Shown here: piece after piece, positions 1-7,795 of the stretch
How the letters are laid out: each line of letters opens with the position of its first letter
Position numbering within the stretch: the first letter of the stretch is position 1
DNA from: Gammaproteobacteria bacterium
GTDB lineage: Bacteria > Pseudomonadota > Gammaproteobacteria > Pseudomonadales > Pseudohongiellaceae
Direction of reading: 5' to 3'
Assembly (NCBI GenBank): GCA_003451715.1
Contig: DMJN01000314.1
Span: 1-24,687, forward strand
Length of the DNA stretch: 24,687 nucleotides
The notes under the pieces: model-generated
Seen by the model: only the letters and a program-made list of their open reading frames with translations
The model's database searches: none
What the model was told of the DNA's origin: nothing
Position numbers and translations under genes: made by a program

Positions 1-90
1 GCGGGCGCAAGGATGCGCAGGAGCAGTTGCCGAGGAGCAATTTTCTGCTAGTGCGAACGCGTTTGGAATCGAGTGAGATTGACTCTGGGT

Positions 91-451
91 TTAAGTGGCG
101 TGGTAAATAGTGTAGACCATCGGATTGGCTAAGAGTGCAAGACTGTTTACTGTTACGCAGGCACAAAGCAGGCCCCCGCGTATACCTTTAACAAATGTCA
201 CTGAGGCACCGACAAAGCCAATTAATGCCGCAACCGAAACCAAACTGGTTGCCGGTTGAATAACATCCGGGTGGGGTGTCTTCAGTGATGTGTCTGACCA
301 ATCATAAAAATGGCCAATAACCCAAATTAGTAGCCCTTTGACGGCAGCAGGGGTGCCGTGTCAGAGCCATCCAGCGATCGAAAGGAGTAACCTGCTTGTA
401 CTGCTCAGGCAGCACATCGGGTTTCAAAACCCCTATCTCTGAAGGATTCAT
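91..451 (-). pseudogene. small membrane protein gene broken by a one-base frameshift
   Basis: I do not recognise the family. On the minus strand an ATG at 451-449 opens a frame beginning MNPSEIGVLKPDVLPEQYKQ and running through VTPFDRWMAL. Near 358-364 the protein-like reading jumps by +1 to a second frame that begins HGTPAAVKGLLIWVIGHF and ends at the TAA at 93-91. The second part has at least two hydrophobic stretches (around SLVSVAALIGFVGASVTF and GGLLCACVTVNSLALLA), typical of a small integral membrane protein. The interval is 361 bases, that is 120 codons plus one base, so a single-base indel would restore about 119 residues. Unshifted, the first frame stops after about 50 residues with a non-hydrophobic tail. 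It lies 19 bases downstream of another small membrane ORF, suggesting a former two-gene unit. It could be a true pseudogene or an assembly error. Confidence 0.45.
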
Positions 452-470
452 TCAGACTGGGTTTTACCCC

Positions 471-566
471 CTATGCATAAGCGAATAACCAAGCTAAGAA
501 CCAAGCTGCCATAAACAAGATTGCTCCGCACCATAACATGATGTTCGTCTTTGGTCCTGTTTCCAT
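471..566 (-). CDS. putative 31-residue single-helix membrane peptide
   Basis: ATG at 566-564 follows a purine-rich GGGAGAG seven bases upstream, a plausible ribosome binding site. The peptide starts METGPKTNIMLWCGAILF and continues with one hydrophobic, tryptophan-rich helix ending WLFAYA, then TAG. The family is not recognised; the layout resembles small accessory subunits of membrane complexes, but nothing more specific can be said. It sits just upstream of the broken membrane gene at 91-451 on the same strand. An overlapping minus-strand frame (start near 594) is also open here but reads as a less protein-like sequence. Too short to be certain. Confidence 0.4.
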   Translation of the reverse strand: METGPKTNIMLWCGAILFMAAWFLAWLFAYA

Positions 567-1156
567 AATTTACTCTCCCGTAAAAATCGTTGACCATTTT
601 CCACTATTTGTTGACGTTCTTGCCAAAATCTTTGCTTTGGAGACCATAAGACCACCACCTATCATTTCGGCACAGTTCCCCCATATGGGGATACGTAGAA
701 TAATAGCTATCTCCATCTAAGTCCATGCCCTCCTATGCCTAAAATATTATCTTTTGCTTGCTCCAAAAACCTCGTGAATCCCCCTATATCCCCACGATAT
801 TGACTAATCTAGCCGGTTATCCCCCTCTAATTCAGTCAATCTTGAATTGTCTGGTGTATCAGGCCGCAGCTTGCCCCATCGCCCTCTGCAGTGCATGGAT
901 GTACAAATGTCACGGGAGCGGTCCTAGCAGCAAGTAGCAAAAGGAGAAAGTTGAGAACCTTCAAACAACTCGATCTGAGGGGGTGCCCATCCTGGTAGGA
1001 GCCGGCAGTGTTAGTGGAAATAGTCTTTTCTATCAGGTGCTTGAGAAGCTTCTCGATGGCCGCCAAGTCTTCGGCCTGATAGTTTAATCGTGGTCTATCC
1101 CCGATTTCACCGATATACTCGACTAATCACCCCTATCGATTGACAGCCGAACTAAC
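567..1156. other. long stretch without a convincing intact gene
   Basis: No ORF here has a convincing start, ribosome binding site and protein-like sequence together. A plus-strand frame at 938-1087 is open for 49 codons and reads like the end of a soluble protein (it contains VPILVGAGSVSGNSL and ends VFGLIV), but it is preceded in frame by a TAG at 935-937 and has no good start, so it may be a remnant. Two similar blocks, CGATAT followed closely by GACTAATC, occur at 795-809 and 1111-1128, both beside runs of C. The right end of the stretch must contain the promoter of the nucleoside hydrolase at 1157; I cannot place it. Confidence 0.5.
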
Positions 1157-2194
1157 ATGCCCAGATTTTCCATTTTCCTGCTCATGGCGCTGACAGTATC
1201 GACACAAGCCCAAGACCGCACCCCAATAATCTTCGACACGGATTTCGTCGTGCCGCCCCAAGACGACAGCATGGCGTTGATGCTTGCTCTGCAGTCACCG
1301 GAGCTGGAAATCCTGGGCATCACCACGGTTATGGGGAATGATAGTGTCGAACGTGCCACATCTGACGTATTGCGTATGCTCGAGATAGGGAATCAAGCAG
1401 CCATACCTGTGTACGTCGGTGCCGACATGCCATTGGTGCATGAAAAGAGCGAATTTGCCGTTAACAATTACGGTCGCTGGTATTCAGATGACATGCCCCC
1501 AATGCCGCCCGGCGGCTATCCGACAAAAAAAGCCGAGGAAGAATCCGCAGTTTCTTTTATCTTGCGGACAGTTATGGCAAACCCGGGTGAGGTGACGATT
1601 GTCGCGATCGGCCCGCTAACAAACATAGCACAGGCGATCCGAGCAGAACCGGGTTTCGCAGAAAATGTGAAGCAACTCGTCATCATGGGTGGCGCGATTG
1701 CATTACTTGCGGATGGCGCCGGAAATATCACACCGAATGCGGAATTCAATTTCTGGGTCGATTCCGAAGCAGCCTATATCACTTTGAGATCGGGAATTCC
1801 TATTGAACTTTCCCCATTGAACGTTTCGCGGAAGTCGGCGTTATCCAGGGAATGGTACGAAGAGTTAGTGGCGGTCGATAATCCATTAACTGTTTTACTC
1901 AGAGATACTCTGGAGGAACGATTCGAGCAACAGCCAGACCGTACATGGTTCATGTACGATCAGATTGCTGTTGCCAGCCTGATTGATCCATCACTCGTGA
2001 CCACCGAGTCACTGTACGTCGACGTGAATATCGACCATGGCATCAGCTACGGCGCTTCTGTCGGCGGACGTGATACCTGGCCCGGCGCCGAGGGAGCATC
2101 GAAGATGAACGTGCAATACGATCTCGACTGGCTGAGATTCATCGAGATGTTTATCGAAAGAGTCCAGCGCTCCTTGCCCCCTGGAAACAGGTGA
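1157..2194 (+). CDS. exported inosine-uridine-type nucleoside hydrolase
   Basis: This is a member of the nucleoside hydrolase family (PF01156), which splits the N-glycosidic bond of ribonucleosides to give ribose and free base using a bound calcium ion. The first ~18 residues (MPRFSIFLLMALTVSTQA) are a Sec signal peptide, so it acts in the periplasm or outside. The N-terminal calcium loop is present in an extended form, DTD at 27-29 and DD at 36-37, with a VVPPQ spacer instead of the usual short PGI. The active-site Asn motif AEFNF (Asn198) is present. Near the C-terminus the usual His-Asp pair is replaced by Tyr267-Asp268 (FMYDQIAVA), so the proton-donating His of inosine-uridine enzymes is missing. 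The length of 345 residues fits the family plus a signal peptide. No strong ribosome binding site is seen. It is separated from the ribose block by the convergent gene at 2405, but probably feeds the same pathway. Confidence 0.88.
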   Translation: MPRFSIFLLMALTVSTQAQDRTPIIFDTDFVVPPQDDSMALMLALQSPELEILGITTVMGNDSVERATSDVLRMLEIGNQAAIPVYVGADMPLVHEKSEFAVNNYGRWYSDDMPPMPPGGYPTKKAEEESAVSFILRTVMANPGEVTIVAIGPLTNIAQAIRAEPGFAENVKQLVIMGGAIALLADGAGNITPNAEFNFWVDSEAAYITLRSGIPIELSPLNVSRKSALSREWYEELVAVDNPLTVLLRDTLEERFEQQPDRTWFMYDQIAVASLIDPSLVTTESLYVDVNIDHGISYGASVGGRDTWPGAEGASKMNVQYDLDWLRFIEMFIERVQRSLPPGNR

Positions 2195-2404
2195 CACTAA
2201 TGCTCTCGAGTTCAGATTTTCGAGGGTGACTGGGCATTTCCCATTATCGGTCCCCTTCTCAGTGTCATTGATGTCCTTCACTCCGGACCGACCCGGCAAG
2301 AGACAAAGTCAAATTGGATCGTTCCATTTTTTGCTCCGACTGGTGACAAGATTGGGTAGCCCTCAATTCGTAGCTCAGACTAGCTTCTTTAGTCACCAGG
2401 CGTT

Positions 2405-3976
2405 CTATACATCAGGCAGTATTTCATCGCCATAAATCACCAGATTATCCAATTCAACTCGACCAACATCGCTTGGATTCTTTAACCTCAATTCCACGGT
2501 GTGCTCACCATCATCCAGAGCATATTTCCAGGCCAAATAGAAACGACGTTTTGTGAATTGCGTTGGCCAGCTGACAGTTTCAACCAGTGTGTCGTCGATA
2601 TAGATATCCGCCTCGAACACATAATCGAGTTCGCCATCAGCCACCGCCGTGCCCATAAGAGCGTATCCAACACCATCAAAATCGAAACTGTATGAATCTG
2701 TGAGGATAAGTTGTTCGTCTCCACTGGTGTTATTGCTGTCACTAAGTGTGCGCCGTTCTTTAGGATAATGGTTCTCAAATGCGTCTTCGAAAGGAACAGT
2801 CTCGGCATCTTGAAGCTGAATAGTAATGTTATCGCCATTGACCGAACCACCACCGCGTTCAATCAATTCCAGGGCATGACGGTAAGACATGTCATAGGCG
2901 TCGTTTAAAGAAATCGTAGTATAAGCAAAATCCATCGATTCAATTTCTGCCAGACCTTGCTTCCAAAAATCAGGGATACCGTTGTAGCCATAGATAGTAC
3001 CGAGAATACCGGCTGCTGAGGCTGGATTGCAGTCAGCATCGTCGCCGGCTCTGGTGGCAATCTCCAGCGTTCGCGAAAAATCACCATCGCCATAAAGCAA
3101 ACCGAGAACTACCCAGGCAGCGTTTATTTTTGCATCGATATTGAACGGTGACATCAGACCTCTCGGACCCAGATCAGTGTCGGACCATTTATCATGAATG
3201 CCCTGCCAGGCAAACTTCCAGTCGTCTGGATTCTCTTCATGCAAGGCGATGACATCACTTATGATTTTGTAGAAATCACTCTGAGCTGGAATTATTTCCA
3301 GCGCTTCTTCGACAATGCCTTCGATGTCATCGTTGACGAAGGCCAGGGAATACATTGAGGCAATGTACACACCACCGTACCAACCATCACCGTAGTTCAT
3401 GATGTGGCCTACTCTATCGCTGATTTCTACGGCGCTATTCAACATACCTGGAGCCATAATGCCGGCAAAGTCTGCTTCGATCTGGAAATCGATATCGTCG
3501 GCAGCTGGATTATTCATCCAGTGCCCGGACTGAGGAGGGCTGATGCCATCTAACACATTGTATCGGGCTACTTGATTGGCAAACCAGAGACTATAGTCAG
3601 CGTTTGCAAAGGCGTTAGCAAATGACTGAGCAGGCGCATCCATGCCTTCGTCTTCAAATACCTGGACAAAAGTAAGGTCCATATAAATGTCATCGTAGAC
3701 ACCAGGAATATTATCCATGGTATCGAATAGGTAACCATCGTACCAGGGCAACTCGCGATCATCAGGCACCCGAGTACTATTAAACCTGAACTCAACAGGA
3801 AAGCCATAGGTGACGCCGATAGTCTGCGCCGCCCAGGCTCCTTTAATCTTATCCTTCAGGGCTTCTGCAGAAAAAGTAACCCTATTCTCCGCTGAAAATC
3901 CCACCACTGGAATCAGCAGCAGGCTGACTACAACAAGGTGCTGGCCAACTGTTCGTAATCGATTTCGGATTGTCAC
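2405..3976 (-). CDS. exported ADP-ribosylglycohydrolase-family protein with C-terminal beta domain
   Basis: This belongs to the ADP-ribosylglycohydrolase / DraG fold (PF03747), dinuclear-metal enzymes that cleave N- or O-linked ADP-ribose or related ribosides. In this 523-residue reading the family opening motif (KIKGAWAAQTIGVTYGFPVE) is near 43-62, the first metal motif YDDIYMD near 94-100, and the second, AGDDADCNPASAAG, near 310-323. Residues ~397-523 form a separate beta-rich, carbohydrate-binding-like domain. The GTG start at 3976 is chosen because GAGAGGG lies about nine bases upstream and a signal peptide ending near VVGFSA follows directly; the ATG at 4015 adds 13 residues with no ribosome binding site. 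The protein is therefore extracytoplasmic, unlike classical DraG/ARH enzymes. It is divergent from ribokinase, which suggests a role in releasing ribose from ADP-ribosyl or riboside compounds. The true substrate is unknown. Confidence 0.82.
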   Translation of the reverse strand: MTIRNRLRTVGQHLVVVSLLLIPVVGFSAENRVTFSAEALKDKIKGAWAAQTIGVTYGFPVEFRFNSTRVPDDRELPWYDGYLFDTMDNIPGVYDDIYMDLTFVQVFEDEGMDAPAQSFANAFANADYSLWFANQVARYNVLDGISPPQSGHWMNNPAADDIDFQIEADFAGIMAPGMLNSAVEISDRVGHIMNYGDGWYGGVYIASMYSLAFVNDDIEGIVEEALEIIPAQSDFYKIISDVIALHEENPDDWKFAWQGIHDKWSDTDLGPRGLMSPFNIDAKINAAWVVLGLLYGDGDFSRTLEIATRAGDDADCNPASAAGILGTIYGYNGIPDFWKQGLAEIESMDFAYTTISLNDAYDMSYRHALELIERGGGSVNGDNITIQLQDAETVPFEDAFENHYPKERRTLSDSNNTSGDEQLILTDSYSFDFDGVGYALMGTAVADGELDYVFEADIYIDDTLVETVSWPTQFTKRRFYLAWKYALDDGEHTVELRLKNPSDVGRVELDNLVIYGDEILPDV

Positions 3977-4081
3977 TGTCTTATCCCTCTCTAAAACTCT
4001 AAATGGAAACACCATGCGGTTCTATTGTTCAGCTCGATGAATTGGTGGCTGATCTCCAGTACGGCCTGGTCCGTGCTCCCA

Positions 4082-4110
4082 TTTACGCTATTCTGATATT
4101 GATGTAGGGT
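4082..4110 (+). promoter_or_regulatory. weak candidate promoter for ribokinase
   Basis: TTTACG (4082-4087), a 17-base spacer and TAGGGT (4105-4110) lie about 70 bases ahead of the ribokinase start, in the gap shared with the divergent ADP-ribosylglycohydrolase gene. The match to the sigma-70 consensus is only partial (4/6 and 3/6), so this is a guess based on spacing and position. Confidence 0.22.
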
Positions 4111-4177
4111 AAGCTCCAGCGTGAGACACAGGCCTACCCATCCTGTTTCTGGAAGGAATAATAAGAGGAGTCCCTTC

Positions 4178-5095
4178 GTGATTACAAGCTTTGCAACCGC
4201 GATTACCGTAATCGGCAGTATTAACACCGACATGGTGGTAAAAACTGAACAACTGCCTAGCCCTGGGCAAACGGTAATCGGTGGAGATTTTTTCATGTCA
4301 GCCGGAGGCAAAGGTGGAAATCAGGCCGTAGCGGCGGCGCGATTGGGAGCGGCAGTTTCGATGGTAGGCAATCTCGGCACCGACATTTTCGGTGACACCG
4401 CGGTCAGTAAACTGGAATCCGAAGGCATCGACTGCAGATTTGTCAGCCGTGACAGTCATCTGCATTCGGGAGTCGCACTGATAAGTGTTGACGAGGGTGG
4501 AGAAAATCATATTGTAGTCTCAGCGGGTGCTAACAGTGCATTGAATGACGCACACGTCGAAGCGGCATTCGACGCTCTACATGACTCATCAATAGTCCTG
4601 ATCCAGTTAGAAATTTCAATGGCCACCGTCGCCAAAGCCGTTGCTCTTGCGGGCGAAAGGAATTGTCGGGTGATTCTCGATCCGGCACCTGCTCAAGAAT
4701 TACCTGCAGCGATAATGAAGGGTGTGTATCTGCTAACCCCCAATGAATCCGAAGCTGAACTACTCACAGGAATCCGAGTTCGCGATGAAAATTCTGCCCG
4801 GCAGGCAGCAGGCAAACTACTGACAGCCGGCGCCGAAAACGTCTCCATTACCCTTGGCAATCAGGGTGTTTTTCTGGCAAACGCTGGGAGTGACCGTCTC
4901 ATTTCTGCACCAGATGTAGATGCCGTTGATACGACTGCCGCGGGAGATTGCTTTAATGGAGCCTTGGCCGTATCTCTGGCCAGCGGTAACAGTCTGCCTG
5001 AGAGTGTGGATTTTGCCTGTAGAGCCGCTTCGATTTCAGTAACTCGTCTTGGTGCTCAGGATTCCATGCCTTACGCCCACGAGATTGAACAATAG
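4178..5095 (+). CDS. rbsK: ribokinase
   Basis: Ribokinase phosphorylates D-ribose to ribose-5-phosphate in the cytoplasm, the entry step to the pentose phosphate pathway and nucleotide synthesis. The PfkB-family features are clear: an N-terminal substrate region (VIGSINTDMVV, then SAGGKGGNQAVAAARLG near 41-57) and the C-terminal PfkB signature DTTAAGDCFNGA near 251-262, with Asp257 as catalytic base. The usual Thr in GDTF is Cys here. The GTG start at 4178 is preferred because AAGAGGAG sits seven bases upstream and the ribokinase fold begins at once; the upstream ATG at 4121 adds 19 polar residues with no family counterpart. The length of 305 residues matches typical ribokinases. It begins the plus-strand ribose block and is followed by the ribose-binding lipoprotein. 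Confidence 0.93.
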   Translation: MITSFATAITVIGSINTDMVVKTEQLPSPGQTVIGGDFFMSAGGKGGNQAVAAARLGAAVSMVGNLGTDIFGDTAVSKLESEGIDCRFVSRDSHLHSGVALISVDEGGENHIVVSAGANSALNDAHVEAAFDALHDSSIVLIQLEISMATVAKAVALAGERNCRVILDPAPAQELPAAIMKGVYLLTPNESEAELLTGIRVRDENSARQAAGKLLTAGAENVSITLGNQGVFLANAGSDRLISAPDVDAVDTTAAGDCFNGALAVSLASGNSLPESVDFACRAASISVTRLGAQDSMPYAHEIEQ

Positions 5096-5133
5096 AGCTG
5101 TTCAGCCAATACTTTTGCCCATAGAAAATGGAA

Positions 5134-5161
5134 TTGGGAAAGAATAGTCCGACAATAGGAT
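5134..5161 (+). promoter_or_regulatory. candidate promoter before the ribose importer genes
   Basis: TTGGGA (5134-5139), a 16-base spacer and TAGGAT (5156-5161) lie about 60 bases ahead of the binding-protein start, in the 120-base gap after ribokinase. Each half matches the sigma-70 consensus at four of six positions. It could allow the importer to be transcribed separately from ribokinase. Confidence 0.28.
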
Positions 5162-5223
5162 AGCCATCAATCCATGCTATTCTTAACCGCAAAGCTCAGG
5201 CAAGTATGAGGCAGTAATTGGAA

Positions 5224-6195
5224 ATGACAACGATGAAAAATGTGCTAAGCGCTGCGATACTTTTACTGCTTGCCGCGTGCGGATCGGAAGATACAACTAA
5301 TTCATCGACTGTAGACGGTGGTGATGCCACCAGGCCGAGAGTTGCTCTGGTAATGAAGTCTCTGGCCAATGAATTCTTCGTCAATATGGCCAACGGAGCG
5401 GAGGCACATCAGGCAGCAAACAGCGACCAATACGAACTACTAGTCAACGGCATTAGAAACGAAAGCGATCTGGCACAACAGGTAAGCCTGGTTGACCAGA
5501 TGATTAGTTCTGGCGTGCAAGCCATAGTAATCGCTCCAGCCGATTCCAAGGCGCTGGTACCTGCTCTGGCCCGCGCCGTAGCTGCGGGAATCGTCGTTAT
5601 CAATATTGATAATCGCCTCGAACCCGAAGTACTGGCCGAGTATGAATTACGAATTCCGTTCATTGGCCCCAGCAACCGCGAGGGAGCGAAGTTAGTCGGA
5701 GACTATGCTCTGCAAGACTTGGATAGCGGCAGTGAGGTCGCCATTCTTGAAGGTATACCGTCGGCGTTCAATTCGATTCAACGAAGGACCGGTTTCGAAG
5801 ATGCAGTTGCGCAAGCGGGCATGAAGGTAGTGACATTGCAAAGCGGTGATTGGGATCAAACTAAAGCCGCACAACTGACTTCTGCGATCTTGTCACAGTT
5901 CCCTGAGCTGGATGTTATTCTCGCCGCTAATGACAATATGGCCCTTGGTGCTGCTTCTGCCGTGGGGCTGGCGGCGCTCGATCATAAAGTTACCATTGCC
6001 GGTTTTGACAATATCACTGCTATACACCCACTCATTGAATCCGGGGCAGTGGTTGCCACCGTGGACCAGTTTGGTGACCAGCTAGCAATATTCGGTATTG
6101 AGTATGCTCTGGAAGTAGTGGCAAATGGCACCGTCCTTCAAGACCGTGAAACGCCTCTGGAGTTAATTACTGCCGCTTCCCTGCAAGCAAATTAG
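5224..6195 (+). CDS. rbsB: ribose-type ABC importer, substrate-binding lipoprotein
   Basis: This is a periplasmic sugar-binding protein of the ribose/galactose class (Peripla_BP_4 type), which captures ribose and delivers it to the RbsC permease. It carries a lipoprotein signal with lipobox LAAC, acylated Cys at residue 19 counted from the ATG at 5224, so it is membrane-tethered rather than free as in E. coli. The mature domain starts at RVALVMKSLANEFF and contains the family patterns VQAIVIAPADSKALVPAL, VVINIDNRL and VILAANDNMALGA. Start codon choice is open: TTG at 5218 has the best-spaced GAGG, while ATG at 5224 and ATG at 5233 both leave a good signal peptide. It is followed after 15 bases by the ATPase gene, clearly the same transcript. 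Confidence 0.9.
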   Translation: MTTMKNVLSAAILLLLAACGSEDTTNSSTVDGGDATRPRVALVMKSLANEFFVNMANGAEAHQAANSDQYELLVNGIRNESDLAQQVSLVDQMISSGVQAIVIAPADSKALVPALARAVAAGIVVINIDNRLEPEVLAEYELRIPFIGPSNREGAKLVGDYALQDLDSGSEVAILEGIPSAFNSIQRRTGFEDAVAQAGMKVVTLQSGDWDQTKAAQLTSAILSQFPELDVILAANDNMALGAASAVGLAALDHKVTIAGFDNITAIHPLIESGAVVATVDQFGDQLAIFGIEYALEVVANGTVLQDRETPLELITAASLQAN

Positions 6196-6210
6196 GATAT
6201 CACGCCCATT

Positions 6211-7737
6211 GTGACTGCCCGCATAGCTACCGAAGGGCTCGATAAAAGCTTCGCCACACCGGTATTAAAGCAGGTTGCCTTGCAGATCTCACCGGGGAGT
6301 ATCCACGGTCTGGTGGGAGAAAACGGTGCCGGTAAATCGACCCTGGTTAATATTATCAGCGGTTTGTTGCCCCCCGATTCTGGTTCTATCGCGCTAGACG
6401 GCAGATCCTATTCCCCCGCTTCTAGAAAGGCAGCGCTGGTTGCAGGAATCGCCTTGGCATCTCAGGAATTAAGCCTGATTGATACCTTGTCAGTGGCAGA
6501 GAATATTCTGCTGGCATCGTTTCCTCAGAAGGCTCTGGGAATTAATCGACATGCAGTCAGGCAACGAGCCAGAGCCCTGATGGATCTGGTTGGCCTGGAA
6601 CATCTCTCGCCCCAGACACCACTTGCACAGCTGAGCCTGGCGGAGAAGCAGTTAGTGGAACTGGCCAAGGCTTTGTCCATGCCGGAAGAAACTACCAGAC
6701 TGCTGATCCTGGATGAGCCCACATCGGCTTTAACATCTCCACAGGCAAACCTATTACACCAAATTATTAAACAGCGCTCGGCCGCCGGATTGAGTGTCAT
6801 TTATGTTTCTCACCGCCTTGATGATGTGCTTTCTGTTTGTGATACGGTATCTGTTTTACGTGATGGAGTAATTCAGCTTACGGCTGCCTGCACTTCCTTG
6901 ACCAGTAATGATCTGATCAGAGCAATGTCCAGAGAGGAACTACTGCGACATAGCGATGATAAGCCAAGAGCATTTGGTGAGGTTCGTCTCACGGTTGAGC
7001 AGCTATCGAGTACAGATTTTCCTGAACCAATTTCCCTGCACTGTCATCGTGGTGAGATCCTCGGCATTGCTGGACTTTCCGGTGCAGGGCGATCTGAGTT
7101 ATTGCACGCTATCTACGGACTGTCGGCCGAGCGCCAGGGACGAGTTGTGCTGCACGCGGCGGGGCCGGATACAGTGATCGACTCAGCCAGTACCGCCGCC
7201 AACAACGGAATAGCGTTGATCGCCGAAGATCGGAAGTCCCAGGGAATTTTTTCCGGCAAGTCTGTCTCCCTGAACACGACGATAGCCGGGCTGGGAAAAC
7301 TGGGTGGTGCGCTGAGTACGATCCTGCCCAAGCGGGAACAACGCGTCAGCGAAGAGTTGATCGCACAGCTGAGAGTGAAGTGTGAAGGACCGTTGCAAAC
7401 TATCGATGAACTGAGCGGAGGTAATCAACAGAAGCTGTTGGTCGCCCGTTGGTTGCAGGCGAAATCGGATGTTTGGCTGCTCGATGAACCGACTCGCGGA
7501 GTCGATGTCGGTTCGAAACTGGCCATTCACAATCAGCTGCGACAGTTACGCGATCAAGGTGCGACTATACTAATCGCATCCAGTGAATTGGAAGAGCTCA
7601 CGGCACTGTGTGATCGCATTCTAGTGTTGTCGAACAAGAAAGCCGTGGCGACCTATGATCGCGGCCAGTGGAGTAAGGAAATGTTACTGGAGGCAGCCTT
7701 TAGTAATTACCAGGGCCCGCGTGCTGCGGCAGGGTAG
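6211..7737 (+). CDS. rbsA: ribose-type ABC importer, tandem ATPase
   Basis: This protein has two fused nucleotide-binding domains that energise sugar import, as in RbsA, MglA and XylG. Domain 1: Walker A GENGAGKST at 36-44, signature LSLAEKQ at 141-147, Walker B LLILDEP at 164-170. Domain 2: Walker A GLSGAGRSE at 288-296, where the Lys is Arg as is usual for the weak site of this family, signature LSGGNQQ at 401-407 and Walker B VWLLDEP at 421-427. The first signature lacks the SGG-like form (SLAEK), a known tendency of these tandem ATPases. The GTG start lies 15 bases after the binding-protein stop. At 508 residues it is full length. It works with the permease 58 bases downstream. Confidence 0.94.
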   Translation: MTARIATEGLDKSFATPVLKQVALQISPGSIHGLVGENGAGKSTLVNIISGLLPPDSGSIALDGRSYSPASRKAALVAGIALASQELSLIDTLSVAENILLASFPQKALGINRHAVRQRARALMDLVGLEHLSPQTPLAQLSLAEKQLVELAKALSMPEETTRLLILDEPTSALTSPQANLLHQIIKQRSAAGLSVIYVSHRLDDVLSVCDTVSVLRDGVIQLTAACTSLTSNDLIRAMSREELLRHSDDKPRAFGEVRLTVEQLSSTDFPEPISLHCHRGEILGIAGLSGAGRSELLHAIYGLSAERQGRVVLHAAGPDTVIDSASTAANNGIALIAEDRKSQGIFSGKSVSLNTTIAGLGKLGGALSTILPKREQRVSEELIAQLRVKCEGPLQTIDELSGGNQQKLLVARWLQAKSDVWLLDEPTRGVDVGSKLAIHNQLRQLRDQGATILIASSELEELTALCDRILVLSNKKAVATYDRGQWSKEMLLEAAFSNYQGPRAAAG

Positions 7738-7795
7738 TTTCGCGCGTACCTGTAGTTGCGAATAGAAAAATCAAAACAGTCAGAGAGAATACATT

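Noticed and set aside
3..110. Plus-strand open frame from the left edge to a TAG at 108-110, possible C-terminus of a gene outside the window.
   Set aside because: Only 35 residues are visible, no family is recognised, and it overlaps the end of the minus-strand membrane gene; cannot be supported.
350..370. Programmed +1 frameshift as in prfB to explain the two frames at 91-451.
   Set aside because: There is no slippery codon followed by an in-frame stop at the junction and no internal Shine-Dalgarno; a simple indel is more likely.
538..720. Plus-strand 60-codon ORF.
   Set aside because: No ribosome binding site, unlikely composition, and it lies opposite the more convincing small minus-strand peptide.
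836..1066. Minus-strand 76-codon ORF.
   Set aside because: No good start context and the opposite strand reads more like protein; neither is a solid gene.
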